A stretch of DNA of 64,000 bases from Microbulbifer sp. MI-G (GTDB lineage: Bacteria > Pseudomonadota > Gammaproteobacteria > Pseudomonadales > Cellvibrionaceae): contig NZ_CP098023.1 in the NCBI RefSeq assembly GCF_030440425.1, positions 3,408,501 to 3,472,500 of the forward strand, read 5' to 3'. Below, in pieces: positions 47,269-56,455 of this stretch; position 1 is the stretch's first letter, and the number at the start of each line of letters is the position of its first letter. A program made the translations under genes and the position numbers. A model generated the notes under the pieces. The model was given only the letters and a program-made list of their open reading frames with translations. It ran no database searches and was not told the origin of the DNA.

Positions 47269-47581
47269 GAAACGTTAAGTGTAGTTAACCTGAAAGTAAT
47301 CGCATCAGTAGAGTCCCGCCGTACACGGATGTAGCCCCCGCAGGGCTCTTACCATCTGAAACCCCACTACACGGTATTGGGGAATTATAAGCCGAAATGC
47401 ATAGGTCAGGATAATTATACACTGGTGCATCGGCAGTACAATTTACGATTCCCTACGGATTTTGTTGTTTTAACGGTCTATGATGGACACATTGACAAAG
47501 GCAGCCCCAGCCCTTCGTTCAACACAAAACCTGGCTGGATATCAATGAAACCCATGTTTTCTGCATTCAGGTACCTATGTT
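47269..47581. other. Intergenic region before SDR gene
   Basis: About 310 bases with no gene. A short GC hairpin (AGCCC / GGGCT, loop CCGCA, near 47,330) lies some 60 bases after the fadD3-like stop and may help terminate it. The remainder should hold the promoter of the SDR gene. Confidence 0.35.
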
Positions 47582-48355
47582 ATGAAAACACAAGAATTCC
47601 CAAGTGGTGCTGCATTGATTTATGGCGGAAGCGGCGGTCTCGGTAGCAGCTGCGCCAAACACATTGCCATATACGGTAGCGATATTGCCATTACCTATAA
47701 AAGCAGTATTGAAAAAGCACGTCAATTTTCTGAGCAAATCAAATCTATGGGTCGCCAGTGCTCGATTCATCGGGCCGATGTTTCCGATGCAGCCAGTATT
47801 AAAAGCGCCTTTGATTCCGCTGTTAAAACACACAACCGAGTTCATACTGTGGTTGTGGCCGCAGGATCGGACATTGCCCAGCCGTTTTTTAGCGACATCA
47901 CTGATCAGCAGTGGGATGAAGTGATCAACAACGATCTCAACGGTTTTTATCGGATAGCCAAAACAGCCATTCCTCATATGCGCGCCCAGGGTGGCGGCAG
48001 CTTTGTACACATCTCTTCCGCGGGTTTGATCCGAACCCCGCCCAAAGATGCGTTATCGGTTGCCCCGAAAGCCGGTATTGAAGCCATCATGCAACACATT
48101 GCCAAAGAAGAGGGTGTCCACAATATTCGTGCAAATTCGGTTGCAATCGGTGTGATTGAAGCTGGCATCTATCTGCGCCTTGAAAAAGAGGGCATCTTTG
48201 ACGAACAGTGGAAGCAAGCTGTTAAAGCATCACTTTGCCTGAAACGCTTCGGCAAAGCCAGGGATGTAGGCGAAGCTGCCGCTTACTTTGCCTCGAACCG
48301 CGCAAATTACGTCACAGGGCAGATGATCTGCGTTGACGGCGGCTACAGTGTCTGA
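47582..48355 (+). CDS. Atypical SDR-family protein
   Basis: A 257-residue SDR-fold protein, GGSGGLGSS cofactor loop, C-terminal TGQMICVDGGYSV. Two conserved positions differ. The NNAG motif reads VAAGSD, and the catalytic Tyr-x3-Lys is SVAPK, with Ser in place of Tyr. Ser and Lys are retained (ISSAG and APKAG). It may catalyse a different reaction, as in enoyl reductase-like SDRs, or act as a non-catalytic partner. It lies between fadD3 (+) and the convergent KshA-like gene, so involvement in HIP or secosteroid metabolism is likely but not assigned; it does not look like mycobacterial IpdF, which keeps NNAG and Tyr. Confidence 0.85.
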   Translation: MKTQEFPSGAALIYGGSGGLGSSCAKHIAIYGSDIAITYKSSIEKARQFSEQIKSMGRQCSIHRADVSDAASIKSAFDSAVKTHNRVHTVVVAAGSDIAQPFFSDITDQQWDEVINNDLNGFYRIAKTAIPHMRAQGGGSFVHISSAGLIRTPPKDALSVAPKAGIEAIMQHIAKEEGVHNIRANSVAIGVIEAGIYLRLEKEGIFDEQWKQAVKASLCLKRFGKARDVGEAAAYFASNRANYVTGQMICVDGGYSV

Positions 48356-48390
48356 ACAGTCCACTGACCTAAGCCTTTCCCTGTCCGAGC

Positions 48391-49464
48391 TTATTCCTGC
48401 AATTCCACCGCTAGCGCACTTGGTTTAGCGAGACCTTTTAGGTGGTGTTTGCCATTCACCCTAGCATGGAATTCTTTTGCTTTTTCAATGGGATTATAGA
48501 ACTGTTGATACCATATTCTCCCCAACCGGAAATTGCGCTCTACCGGTAGCGCCATAATTTGTAATGCCGGCTTTTTATTCGCCCATATTTGCAAGTCCTG
48601 CGCAAAAGCGGCAAGCGCACCTTCTTGTGCCATTTTTGCATTTGCGATGTCTTGCTCTCCGGGATTGACACCCGGTGCCAGAGAAAGATTATTGTGCCAA
48701 ACTTTAACCATGCCCTTATCAACCGGGGTATGGAAAATAAACTCATAACCGTTGTTGTCACCGAAACGCTGCCTAGACAACAACAGACCCGGACCGGTAT
48801 ACCAGGTTAAAGTTGTTAGGTAAGCGCGGTACATCCGGTGGTATCCTCCCTGACGCTGGTAATATTTGTGACCTATATATTCGTTCTCAAAATACTCACA
48901 GGGGGCACCATGAGTTGGGCCCAGATGATGCGCATCGGCCATATTATCGATAATCTCTTGCGGATGAATGGCTATATCACCCAGATGGTCGTAGCATCCA
49001 TTGATCCATTGCGAGTCATGCCACGCTTTCAAATCCGGGGCCTGGTAATCCGGCTCACCCCCAGCAGGATCGTGCCACATCATAATTGCACCCAGTGTTT
49101 CAACAACAGGGTAGCTTTTAATTCTAGCCTTGGGACACGGGCCGTCAAAGTAGGGAATATCATCAACCTGGCCCTCCGGATTATAGCGCCAGCCGTGATA
49201 TGGACAACGAATTGAGTCTCCCTCCAGCTGCTCATGATTGGTCACGATGGAGGCGCTGTTGCTTTTGGCCAGGTGTGTTCCCATATGCAGACAATAGGCA
49301 TCCAGCAGCACTAACCGGCCGCTTTCGCCTCGATACAGCGCAAAGTCCTTTCCAAAAAACCGCACACCCTTGGGGCCATCATCCAGCTCACTTGCCTCAG
49401 CGATCATAAACCAACCACGCGGAAAGATGTATTCACCCAGATCAAATTCTTCTACGAGCGCCAT
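48391..49464 (-). CDS. kshA: Rieske non-heme iron oxygenase, KshA-like (3-ketosteroid 9-alpha-hydroxylase oxygenase)
   Basis: A 357-residue oxygenase with an N-terminal Rieske domain (YCLHMGTHL near residue 57, CPYHGWRY near residue 87 as the [2Fe-2S] ligands) and a catalytic domain with the DNMADAHHLGPTH mononuclear iron ligands near residue 172. The layout, RGW N-terminal opening, and YCxHMG form match KshA, which hydroxylates C9 of 3-ketosteroids and triggers ring-B opening. GGAG precedes the ATG by 6 bases. hsaB lies 45 bases upstream on the same strand. A dedicated KshB reductase is not in the window. Another steroid-active Rieske hydroxylase cannot be excluded. Confidence 0.83.
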   Translation of the reverse strand: MALVEEFDLGEYIFPRGWFMIAEASELDDGPKGVRFFGKDFALYRGESGRLVLLDAYCLHMGTHLAKSNSASIVTNHEQLEGDSIRCPYHGWRYNPEGQVDDIPYFDGPCPKARIKSYPVVETLGAIMMWHDPAGGEPDYQAPDLKAWHDSQWINGCYDHLGDIAIHPQEIIDNMADAHHLGPTHGAPCEYFENEYIGHKYYQRQGGYHRMYRAYLTTLTWYTGPGLLLSRQRFGDNNGYEFIFHTPVDKGMVKVWHNNLSLAPGVNPGEQDIANAKMAQEGALAAFAQDLQIWANKKPALQIMALPVERNFRLGRIWYQQFYNPIEKAKEFHARVNGKHHLKGLAKPSALAVELQE

Positions 49465-49509
49465 ATTTTTCTCCGATTGACTATTTACGAAACTGGTGAT
49501 TACTTAGGT

Positions 49510-50478
49510 TCACTGCCATAGATCCGGAATTCCGGGATCTGTCTTCTGGATAAAACGCTTGAGAAAATCCCGCGTATCCGCCACTTCTTCAGGAGAAAAT
49601 CCATCCAGCAATTCCTCTTCAATCGCTTTCGACTTTGCCAGCAGGCTGACATAGAGTTTACGCCCTTTTACGGATAGGGAAAGTTTGATTTCGTCCAGAG
49701 TTCCCTTCATCGTCTCCACAATCAATCCGCGCTCCAACATATCCCGCAGCATCCCATGACTAGGGCTATAACCGGTATGCTCCATGCGATCATGCAAGTC
49801 CTGAAAAGAAAGACTACCGCCCATACCAAACAATGTCAGAGCAAGATATTCTTCTTTATTTAAATTACTTTTACACAAGTCTTTTTGCAGCTTATGGGCA
49901 GCCTGAAAATGTGAACGCGATAGCAAGTATAAAAAAAACTGATCCGAGAAGGTACCTGCCGCAATATTAACGGCTTCTCCGGGTTTCTCGTTGCTATTTT
50001 TGGTTTTAGCAAGGGCGTATTTACCACCATGGAACACTAGTGGCAATTCTTCAACCCGGTCACACTCCAACACCTCGCCCACAAAAATAATATGATCACC
50101 ACCTTCGTATTGATAGCTTGTTTTACACTGGAAGCGTGCAGCGTACTTAGACAAAATAGGCAAGTTGCCTATCCCTCTCCTCCAGTCGATACCAGCAAAC
50201 TTATCTGCCCCCCTGGAGGCAAACTGATTCGAGGTATCCTGCTGGCTGGCAGCAAGTATATGCACACAAAAATACCCGGCGTTTTGAAAAGAAGACAGCG
50301 ACATTGCATTTTTCGCCAATGACCAAAGCACCAGTGGCGGATCAAGTGACACCGAGTTAAAGCTCGACGCCGTGACACCAACCGGATTATTTCCCTGATC
50401 AATAGAGGTAATTACCGTAACACCCGTAGCAAAACTGCCTAAAGCCCGACGAAATTCTAATGGATCTATTGTACTCAT
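49510..50478 (-). CDS. hsaB: HsaB-like flavin reductase with C-terminal MarR-like domain
   Basis: A 322-residue two-domain protein. Residues ~1-165 are an FMN-dependent flavin reductase (FRRALGSFATGVTVIT; GVTASSFNSVSLDPPLVLWSL), which supplies reduced flavin to HsaA. Residues ~175-310 form a MarR-type winged helix (YLALTLFGMGGSLSFQDL, MLRDMLERGLIVE). HsaB of actinobacteria lacks the extension; the Acinetobacter hydroxyphenylacetate hydroxylase reductase has a similar one that senses the aromatic substrate and controls flavin release. It is therefore likely a substrate-gated reductase. It precedes the kshA-like gene by 45 bases, so both may share a transcript. Confidence 0.87.
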   Translation of the reverse strand: MSTIDPLEFRRALGSFATGVTVITSIDQGNNPVGVTASSFNSVSLDPPLVLWSLAKNAMSLSSFQNAGYFCVHILAASQQDTSNQFASRGADKFAGIDWRRGIGNLPILSKYAARFQCKTSYQYEGGDHIIFVGEVLECDRVEELPLVFHGGKYALAKTKNSNEKPGEAVNIAAGTFSDQFFLYLLSRSHFQAAHKLQKDLCKSNLNKEEYLALTLFGMGGSLSFQDLHDRMEHTGYSPSHGMLRDMLERGLIVETMKGTLDEIKLSLSVKGRKLYVSLLAKSKAIEEELLDGFSPEEVADTRDFLKRFIQKTDPGIPDLWQ

Positions 50479-50682
50479 GGCTAATATTTCACAAATATTT
50501 GAGTAGTAGTTTATGCAAGCACTAAGTATACTTGTAATTAATGGTGAATCTTGTTTTTACAATCCGCAGCAGCGCCAACACAGCCATATTCTTAATCCGG
50601 CAATTATATAGTGATGGTTGAGTACGACCATGCAAAAGAAAATGCACAAAAATCACCATCACTACATGGCCGCTGGGTGGGT

Positions 50683-51453
50683 ATGAAAAGATATCAGTTT
50701 TCCGGAAAAACTGTGCTGATCACAGGAGGTTCACGGGGCCTCGGCAAGGGTATTGCCGAACAATTTCTCAACGCTGGCGCCAATGTAATCATCTGTGCCC
50801 GTAAAAAACCTGCCATGCTGCCATCCACCAGTGGTAGATCCGCTCTATTTCACTCCACCGATGTACGGGATCCTGAGTCAACACAAAGACTGATTGATTT
50901 CACCCTGAGTATGACCGAGCGGTTGGACATACTGATCAATAACGCCGGGGGCAGCCCCGAGATTGACGCAAAAAACGCTCCACCCCGATTTACGTCCGCA
51001 GTTATCACCCTCAACCTCATTGCGCCTGCAGTGCTAAGTCAGCAGGCATATATGGCAATGGCTGATACCGCAGAGCGTGGTTCTATTATCAATATTGCCA
51101 GTATATCCGCCGCTAGACCCTCCCCTGGTACTGCCGCCTATGGTGCCGCCAAAGCGGGCCTGGTAAACCTGACACAATCACTGGCTCAGGAATGGGCACC
51201 GGCTGTTCGCGTAAACGCGGTCATTGCAGGAATGGCAAAAACCGAAGCGGCCTTTGGGCACTATGGTGGCGCAGAGGGGATTACTAAAATTGAGGAGCAT
51301 CTGCCAATGAAACGTATGGCCAGCGCAGATGATATTGGCAAAGCCTGCTTATATCTGGCATCGGATGACGCAGCTTATATTTCCGGCGCTTCGCTTGCAG
51401 TACATGGCGGCGGCGAGCCACCCGCGTTTTTATCTCTCCAAGGTGACCCTTAG
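50683..51453 (+). CDS. SDR-family oxidoreductase
   Basis: A ~256-residue classical SDR with TGGSRGLG near residue 13, NNAGGSPE near residue 88, Ser in NIASIS, and catalytic YGAAK. The acidic residue after beta-2 is replaced by ICARKKP, suggesting NADP(H) preference. I chose ATG 50683 (MKRYQFSGKTVLITGG) because the family starts there; the frame extends to 50611 with a polar leader and no strong ribosome-binding site at either place. It diverges from hsaB and is the last gene of the island before the composition change. It resembles oxidoreductases of steroid loci, but no substrate can be assigned. Confidence 0.82.
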   Translation: MKRYQFSGKTVLITGGSRGLGKGIAEQFLNAGANVIICARKKPAMLPSTSGRSALFHSTDVRDPESTQRLIDFTLSMTERLDILINNAGGSPEIDAKNAPPRFTSAVITLNLIAPAVLSQQAYMAMADTAERGSIINIASISAARPSPGTAAYGAAKAGLVNLTQSLAQEWAPAVRVNAVIAGMAKTEAAFGHYGGAEGITKIEEHLPMKRMASADDIGKACLYLASDDAAYISGASLAVHGGGEPPAFLSLQGDP

Positions 51454-51882
51454 CAGCACATGGAGAATTATTCCAACCCGAATGAATGTACAGAAAAGTA
51501 TGGGCAATTGAATCGTTACCGGGGGCCGCTGGCCACGAAGCAACAGATGCTTGAGAAGGTGTATTCCGCCGTTGTTGTGAACACCAAACATGGCGGCAAC
51601 CACGCAGAGTGATCTACCGAGCAAACCGACAGCCCGCCGCAGCCACAATCCCTGAACAGGGGACATCAAGCCGAGTTGGCCCTATTGCAGCACTCCGCTA
51701 TGCGATCGTAAAAATCCCCAGCCAGCACCATCCGTTGAAAATCAGCCAGCTGTGGGGATATCCGCAAAGTCGGGCCGCGGAAGCCCTGCCCACAAAGGTT
51801 TCACGGCGCAGTGAAAACCGCAGACAACGGAACGGCAAGGGCGCTCCCAGGGCAGCAGAGGCCTATGAGTGCAGGCCCAGTT
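51454..51882. other. Boundary region between island and host-like DNA
   Basis: About 430 bases with no convincing gene, in which the sequence changes from AT-rich to clearly GC-rich. It has partly open frames without recognisable products, compatible with the remains of a gene lost on insertion. No tRNA, integrase, or repeated attachment sequence is visible. Confidence 0.4.
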
Positions 51883-53064
51883 TTATGCCCTGAACTCCGC
51901 TTCTACCTGCGGCTCGGTATCCGCATTGTAATCAATACCCTCCACCCCAAACCCGAACAGCTTGAGGAAGTCCTCCTGGTAGCCCTTGAAGTCGGTCAAG
52001 TCGAAAAGGTTTTCGGCGGTCACTGCTGGCCAGAGTTTCTCGATCTTGGCCTGGGTCTCCCGGCGCAGTTCCCTATCGTCCATGCGCAGACGGTTATGCC
52101 CGTCCAGACGCGGTGTATCGGTATAGAGCCCTTCGGTAAAGAGGCGATACAGCTGCTCGATACAGCCCTCATGGGTCCCCTCCTCCTTCATCACTTTATA
52201 GATCAGGGAGATATACAAGGGCATGACCGGGATAGCAGAACTGGACTGGGTCACCAGGGCTTTGAGCACTGCCACATTGGCGGCGGCGCGGCCACTCGTG
52301 CTGATCGCCCTTGCCGCACGGTCCAGGTCCTCCTTGGCTTTGCCGATAGTGGCATGGCCGTAAATCGGCCAGGTGAGCTTGTCACCGATATAGGTGTAGG
52401 CCACCGTTTTGCAGTTCTCCGCCAGTACACCGGCATCACCGAGGGCCTGCATCCACAGCTCCCAGTCCTCGCCACCCATCACTTTCACTGTAGAGGTGAT
52501 CTCCTCCTCAGAGGCAGGCTCGACGGTGATATCGGAGATTTCCAGCTTGTCAGTATTGAGGTTTTTGGCGGTGTAGGATTTGCCAATGGGCTTTAGTACC
52601 GAACTGTACAGTGTACCGGTTTTGGGGTCGGTACGGCGCGGCGAAGCCAGGCTGTAAACAACCAGGTCCACCTGCCCCAGATCCTCTTTAATCGTCTCGA
52701 TGGCCTGGGCCTTCACACTGTCGGAGAAGGCATCACCATTAATGCTCCTGGCATAGAGTCCCGCCCTGTGCGCCTCGGCCTCGAAAGCAGCGGCATTGTA
52801 ATAACCGGCGGAGGCAGTGCGTTTGTCTGTTGGTGGTTTCTCGAAGAAAACCCCCAGGGTTTTGGCGCCGCACGCAAAGGCGGCGGTAATTCGCGAGGCC
52901 AGCCCGTAGCCGGTGGAGGCACCGACAACCAATACCCGCTTGGGGCCCTTCTCAATGGCCGGCTGCGACTGGATATACGCAATCTGTTCGCGCACGTTGG
53001 CTGCACAGCCCTGAGGATGGGCATTGGTACAAATAAACCCGCGTACTTTCGGCTGGATGATCAT
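51883..53064 (-). CDS. fabV: FabV trans-2-enoyl-ACP/CoA reductase (NADH)
   Basis: A 393-residue Fab[18 protein letters not shown] is the family N-terminus and TGYGLASRI the cofactor loop. The active-site Y-x8-K is present as [10 protein letters not shown] near residue 235. FabV reduces the double bond of enoyl-ACP in the last step of fatty acid elongation, and confers triclosan tolerance in several gammaproteobacteria. ATG 53064 is selected because it starts exactly at the conserved N-terminus; upstream in-frame sequence to 53268 is poorly protein-like. It is outside the steroid island by composition. Confidence 0.95.
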   Translation of the reverse strand: MIIQPKVRGFICTNAHPQGCAANVREQIAYIQSQPAIEKGPKRVLVVGASTGYGLASRITAAFACGAKTLGVFFEKPPTDKRTASAGYYNAAAFEAEAHRAGLYARSINGDAFSDSVKAQAIETIKEDLGQVDLVVYSLASPRRTDPKTGTLYSSVLKPIGKSYTAKNLNTDKLEISDITVEPASEEEITSTVKVMGGEDWELWMQALGDAGVLAENCKTVAYTYIGDKLTWPIYGHATIGKAKEDLDRAARAISTSGRAAANVAVLKALVTQSSSAIPVMPLYISLIYKVMKEEGTHEGCIEQLYRLFTEGLYTDTPRLDGHNRLRMDDRELRRETQAKIEKLWPAVTAENLFDLTDFKGYQEDFLKLFGFGVEGIDYNADTEPQVEAEFRA

Positions 53065-53352
53065 CCTTACTGTCTCTCCCTTCGCAGTTGGGGAATCGTG
53101 GTTTTGTAACCGCAGATACGCCAATGGCGTACCGGGGCAACGATGACCGAAATACAAGCGTACCGACGCCTGGGCCATCTCGACGCGCCATTCTAATGGT
53201 TGTGGCTCGGGAGTCCCATAGCGGCGATTCACCGCACGACCCCGGCTTGTCCAAAATATCCGGGCCACCGGCCAAAGCAGCCATCTGCCCTACCGCCCAA
53301 CCCCGCACCAGGAGGCAGTCACAGTGTGTTCAGGGGCAACCCATTGCACACA

Positions 53353-54087
53353 ATGGTGTATGCTGGCGCGTATTTAGTTTTCTGCAGTGGGGTTTCCACC
53401 GGTATGCTCACGCTCCGCCAACACGGGTTCCACCTGTCTTTACTGGCTGTTTTTGCCCTCACCTGGGGCTGGTCCGCCTGGCGGCCCCTGCATCCGGACG
53501 ACTGGCTGCTGGAAAATTACCTGGTGTTCGCTGCGCTGCCGGTGATTTTGGTCAGCACACGTGCTTTTCCGCTCTCCAGGGTGTCCTATACGCTGATTAC
53601 CCTGTTTATGTGCCTGCATGTGATCGGCTCCCACTATACCTACGCGGAAGTGCCCTTCGGCTTTGCCCTGCAGGAATGGATCGGAGCCGAACGCAATATG
53701 TACGATCGACTGGTACATTTCAGTTTTGGACTGTTACTGGCCTATCCGATACGGGAGATACTGGTGCGTCTGGCGGGCCTGCGCGGATTTTGGGCTTACT
53801 TCTTTCCAGTAGACGTGACCTTCGCCCTGTCTTCCATCTATGAAATCATCGAATGGCTGGCAGCCAGCACAGTCTCACCGGAACTGGGCATAGCTTACCT
53901 CGGCTCCCAGGGAGATATCTGGGATGCACAAAAAGATATGCTGCTGGCCGGACTGGGCTCCATGGTTGCGATGCTGGTGGTTCTGGCCCTGAACCTGGGG
54001 TGCAATGCCAGTGCCAGGAAACAGTGCAGCAACCGGTATATACCGGCGGACAACCAGGCCCCGGGCGAGGCAACACCGCGGCGATGA
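53353..54087 (+). CDS. DUF2238 (YjdF-like) multi-pass membrane protein
   Basis: A ~244-residue inner-membrane protein with about six hydrophobic helices. The conserved DUF2238 features are PDDWLLENYLV near residue 50, HVIGSHYTYAEVPFG near residue 90, MYDRLVHFSFG near residue 118, and the GDIWDAQKDML loop near residue 190, with conserved charged residues in the membrane. The function of the family is unknown. Two starts are possible, 53353 and 53404; neither has a strong ribosome-binding site. The neighbours (fabV, Lrp) do not indicate a role. Confidence 0.87.
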   Translation: MVYAGAYLVFCSGVSTGMLTLRQHGFHLSLLAVFALTWGWSAWRPLHPDDWLLENYLVFAALPVILVSTRAFPLSRVSYTLITLFMCLHVIGSHYTYAEVPFGFALQEWIGAERNMYDRLVHFSFGLLLAYPIREILVRLAGLRGFWAYFFPVDVTFALSSIYEIIEWLAASTVSPELGIAYLGSQGDIWDAQKDMLLAGLGSMVAMLVVLALNLGCNASARKQCSNRYIPADNQAPGEATPRR

Positions 54088-54106
54088 GCGCGCTGGTGCC
54101 TAAGTA

Positions 54107-54577
54107 TCATTTGCCCATCGCATGTTTCAGTGGCAGGCGGGTTGTCTGCTTCATGGTTTCCATCACAAAACTGGAACTGACATCAAACAGGTCGGCCTTG
54201 ATCAGTTCCTTGTACAGACGGTCATAGCCGGGCATATCGGTGACTACCGCCTTTAGCAGGTAGTCCAGATCCCCACTCATGCGGTGGACCTCCAGAATCT
54301 CCGCAATCCCCTGCACCAATTCACCAAACCGCGTCGCCCATTGATCATTGTGCTGGTTGGTACGGATAGAGATGTATACCGTCAGCGGCAGGTTTAACTT
54401 TTGCTGGTTCAGAAGCGTCACCCGCTCCGCAATGACGCCGTCCGCCTCCATCCGGTGAATACGTCGCCAGCAGGCGGACTTGGACAACCCTACCCGCTCG
54501 GCGACCTCCCCCACAGAAAGGGTCGCATCCCGCTGCAGCCACTCCAGAATCTGTCGGTCCTGTTTACTTAATCCCAT
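54107..54577 (-). CDS. Lrp/AsnC family transcriptional regulator
   Basis: A 156-residue Lrp/AsnC protein. The winged helix (SKQDRQILEWLQRDATLSVGE; SKSACWRRIHRM) is followed by a RAM domain with SGDLDYLLKAVV near residue 108. The SACWRRIHRME helix is typical of Lrp subfamilies that control amino acid catabolism. It is divergent from the class V aminotransferase gene across ~195 bases, suggesting it regulates that gene in response to an amino acid. The ATG at 54577 starts at the conserved MGLSKQD sequence; an extension to 54601 is possible. Confidence 0.9.
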   Translation of the reverse strand: MGLSKQDRQILEWLQRDATLSVGEVAERVGLSKSACWRRIHRMEADGVIAERVTLLNQQKLNLPLTVYISIRTNQHNDQWATRFGELVQGIAEILEVHRMSGDLDYLLKAVVTDMPGYDRLYKELIKADLFDVSSSFVMETMKQTTRLPLKHAMGK

Positions 54578-54771
54578 CACCCACCCCCTCACCGCCCACA
54601 ACAGCCAAAACCTATACGTCTCATAATAGATAACAATTATATCTCATCGTTTCTGATAACAGACTTCTTTGGCACAACGTTTCGATTATCACCAAAAAGC
54701 AGGCACTTACAGACATATTGTTTCACCCCGAAAGCCCTAGAATAAGGTCGTTCAAACGGGGGCAATAGACT

Positions 54772-56445
54772 ATGACGACGCTGATTAATCACATCCGCAA
54801 TTCGGTGATCGGTGATATGCAACCGATCGATACCCCTTTTGGCCCGAAGCCACTGATCTATGCGGACTACACCGCTTCCGGGCGATCCCTGACTTTTATT
54901 GAGGACGCGATTCGCCAGTGGGTATTGCCCTACTACGCCAATACTCACAGCGAGACCTCATATACAGGTGCACAGACCACCGCCCTGCGCGAAGAGGCGC
55001 GCGAGGAGATCCGGCGCACGATCAATGCCGGCTCCGAGCACAAGATCATTTTCTGTGGTTCCGGCGCCACCGCCGCAATCAACAAACTGATCGATATCCT
55101 CAATCTGCGCTTGCCTGCGGACCTGAACCGGCGGCACGGCCTGCAGGACAGTATCCCCGCGAAGCGACGGCCGGTGATCTTTATCGGCCCCTATGAGCAC
55201 CACTCCAACGAATTGCCCTGGCGGGAGAGCATCGCCAAGCTGGTTTCCATTCCCCTGAACAATACCGGCACCCTGGATCTGGATGCCCTGGAGAGGCAGT
55301 TGCAGGCTCACGCCGGCCACTCTCTCAAGATCGGCAGCTTTTCTGCTGCCTCCAATGTGACAGGCATTGTGACCGATGTGGAAGCCGTGACCCGCCTGCT
55401 CCATCAATACGGTGCCCTGTCCTTTTGGGACTATGCTGCGGCCGCGCCTTATCTGGCCATCGATATGTGCGGGCGGCAGGATGCCCAGGGCAACAGCGGC
55501 AAGGACGCAGTATTTATTTCTCCCCACAAATTTGTCGGCGGGCCCGGCACCCCGGGGATACTCGTGGTGCATAAGCGGCTGCTGCAAAACGCCGTACCGG
55601 CGACACCGGGAGGGGGCACGGTACTCTACGTCACCCCTGAGGATCACCGCTACCTGACCGATCCCGAGCGCCGGGAGGAGGGAGGCACACCGGCCATCAT
55701 TGAATCCATTCGCGCCGGCATGGTCTTCAAGCTGCAGCGCGCAGTGGGCATTGATGAGATTACCCGGCGTGAAAAAGCACTGGTAGATCGGGCCTTGGCG
55801 CATTGGTCCAGGGAGGAAAATATCGAGATTCTCGGCAATCCAGACGTACCGCGCCTCTCCATTGTCTCCCTGCGCATCAAATGGCGCGGTGGCGATTTGC
55901 ACTACGGCTTTGTGGTGGCGCTACTCAACGATCTTTTCGGTATCCAGGCCCGCGGTGGATGTTCCTGCGCCGGTCCTTACGGCCACACATTGCTGGGTAT
56001 CGATATGGCCTATAGTCGCGCGCTGGAAGAGCAGATACTCAAGGGGCAAAAGCTGATGCGCCCCGGTTGGGTACGCCTGAATTTCAACTACTTTATCAGT
56101 GAGGAGGTGTTTACCTACCTGCTGGAAGCCGTATCACTGGTGGCGCAGCACGGCTGGAAACTGCTGCCTTACTACTGCTACGATGAAGCCCAGGGCGTTT
56201 GGCGCTACCAGGGCAAAAAACCCCTTTCCACCTCCTGTCTGGCACAGCAGGACTTCAGCGACTTGGCAACAGTGCCAATAGAGACGAAACCGCCGCTGTG
56301 CGCCCTGGAAAAGTATCTGGCCCTTGCCGAGCGGGAACTGTGTCGCAAGCATCGCAAAGGGGAACACTACGATTTGTCACTTCCTGAAGACGCGGAAAAA
56401 CTGCGCTGGTTTGTGAGCCCCGCGGAAGCCGCGCTAGTACTGTAA
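54772..56445 (+). CDS. PLP-dependent class V aminotransferase (cysteine desulfurase-like)
   Basis: A 557-residue fold-type I PLP enzyme. YADYTASGR near residue 30, NTHSETSY near residue 56, FCGSGATAAINK near residue 90, and the PLP Lys in SPHKFVGGPGTPG near residue 250 match the class V family that includes cysteine desulfurases. It is longer than IscS or SufS (~400) because of a C-terminal extension of ~130 residues containing no motif I recognise. A CSCAGPYGH loop near residue 400 carries cysteines that could act in sulfur transfer. It is divergent from an Lrp regulator. The substrate is probably an amino acid, not proven to be cysteine. Confidence 0.87.
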   Translation: MTTLINHIRNSVIGDMQPIDTPFGPKPLIYADYTASGRSLTFIEDAIRQWVLPYYANTHSETSYTGAQTTALREEAREEIRRTINAGSEHKIIFCGSGATAAINKLIDILNLRLPADLNRRHGLQDSIPAKRRPVIFIGPYEHHSNELPWRESIAKLVSIPLNNTGTLDLDALERQLQAHAGHSLKIGSFSAASNVTGIVTDVEAVTRLLHQYGALSFWDYAAAAPYLAIDMCGRQDAQGNSGKDAVFISPHKFVGGPGTPGILVVHKRLLQNAVPATPGGGTVLYVTPEDHRYLTDPERREEGGTPAIIESIRAGMVFKLQRAVGIDEITRREKALVDRALAHWSREENIEILGNPDVPRLSIVSLRIKWRGGDLHYGFVVALLNDLFGIQARGGCSCAGPYGHTLLGIDMAYSRALEEQILKGQKLMRPGWVRLNFNYFISEEVFTYLLEAVSLVAQHGWKLLPYYCYDEAQGVWRYQGKKPLSTSCLAQQDFSDLATVPIETKPPLCALEKYLALAERELCRKHRKGEHYDLSLPEDAEKLRWFVSPAEAALVL

Positions 56446-56455
56446 GGGGGAACCC

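Noticed and set aside
51811-52596. Long + strand frame opposite fabV
   Set aside because: It mirrors the GC-rich fabV gene and has no motif; a shadow caused by codon bias.
54958-55902. Long minus-strand frame opposite the class V aminotransferase
   Set aside because: Shadow of a strongly supported gene in GC-rich DNA, with repetitive low-quality composition.
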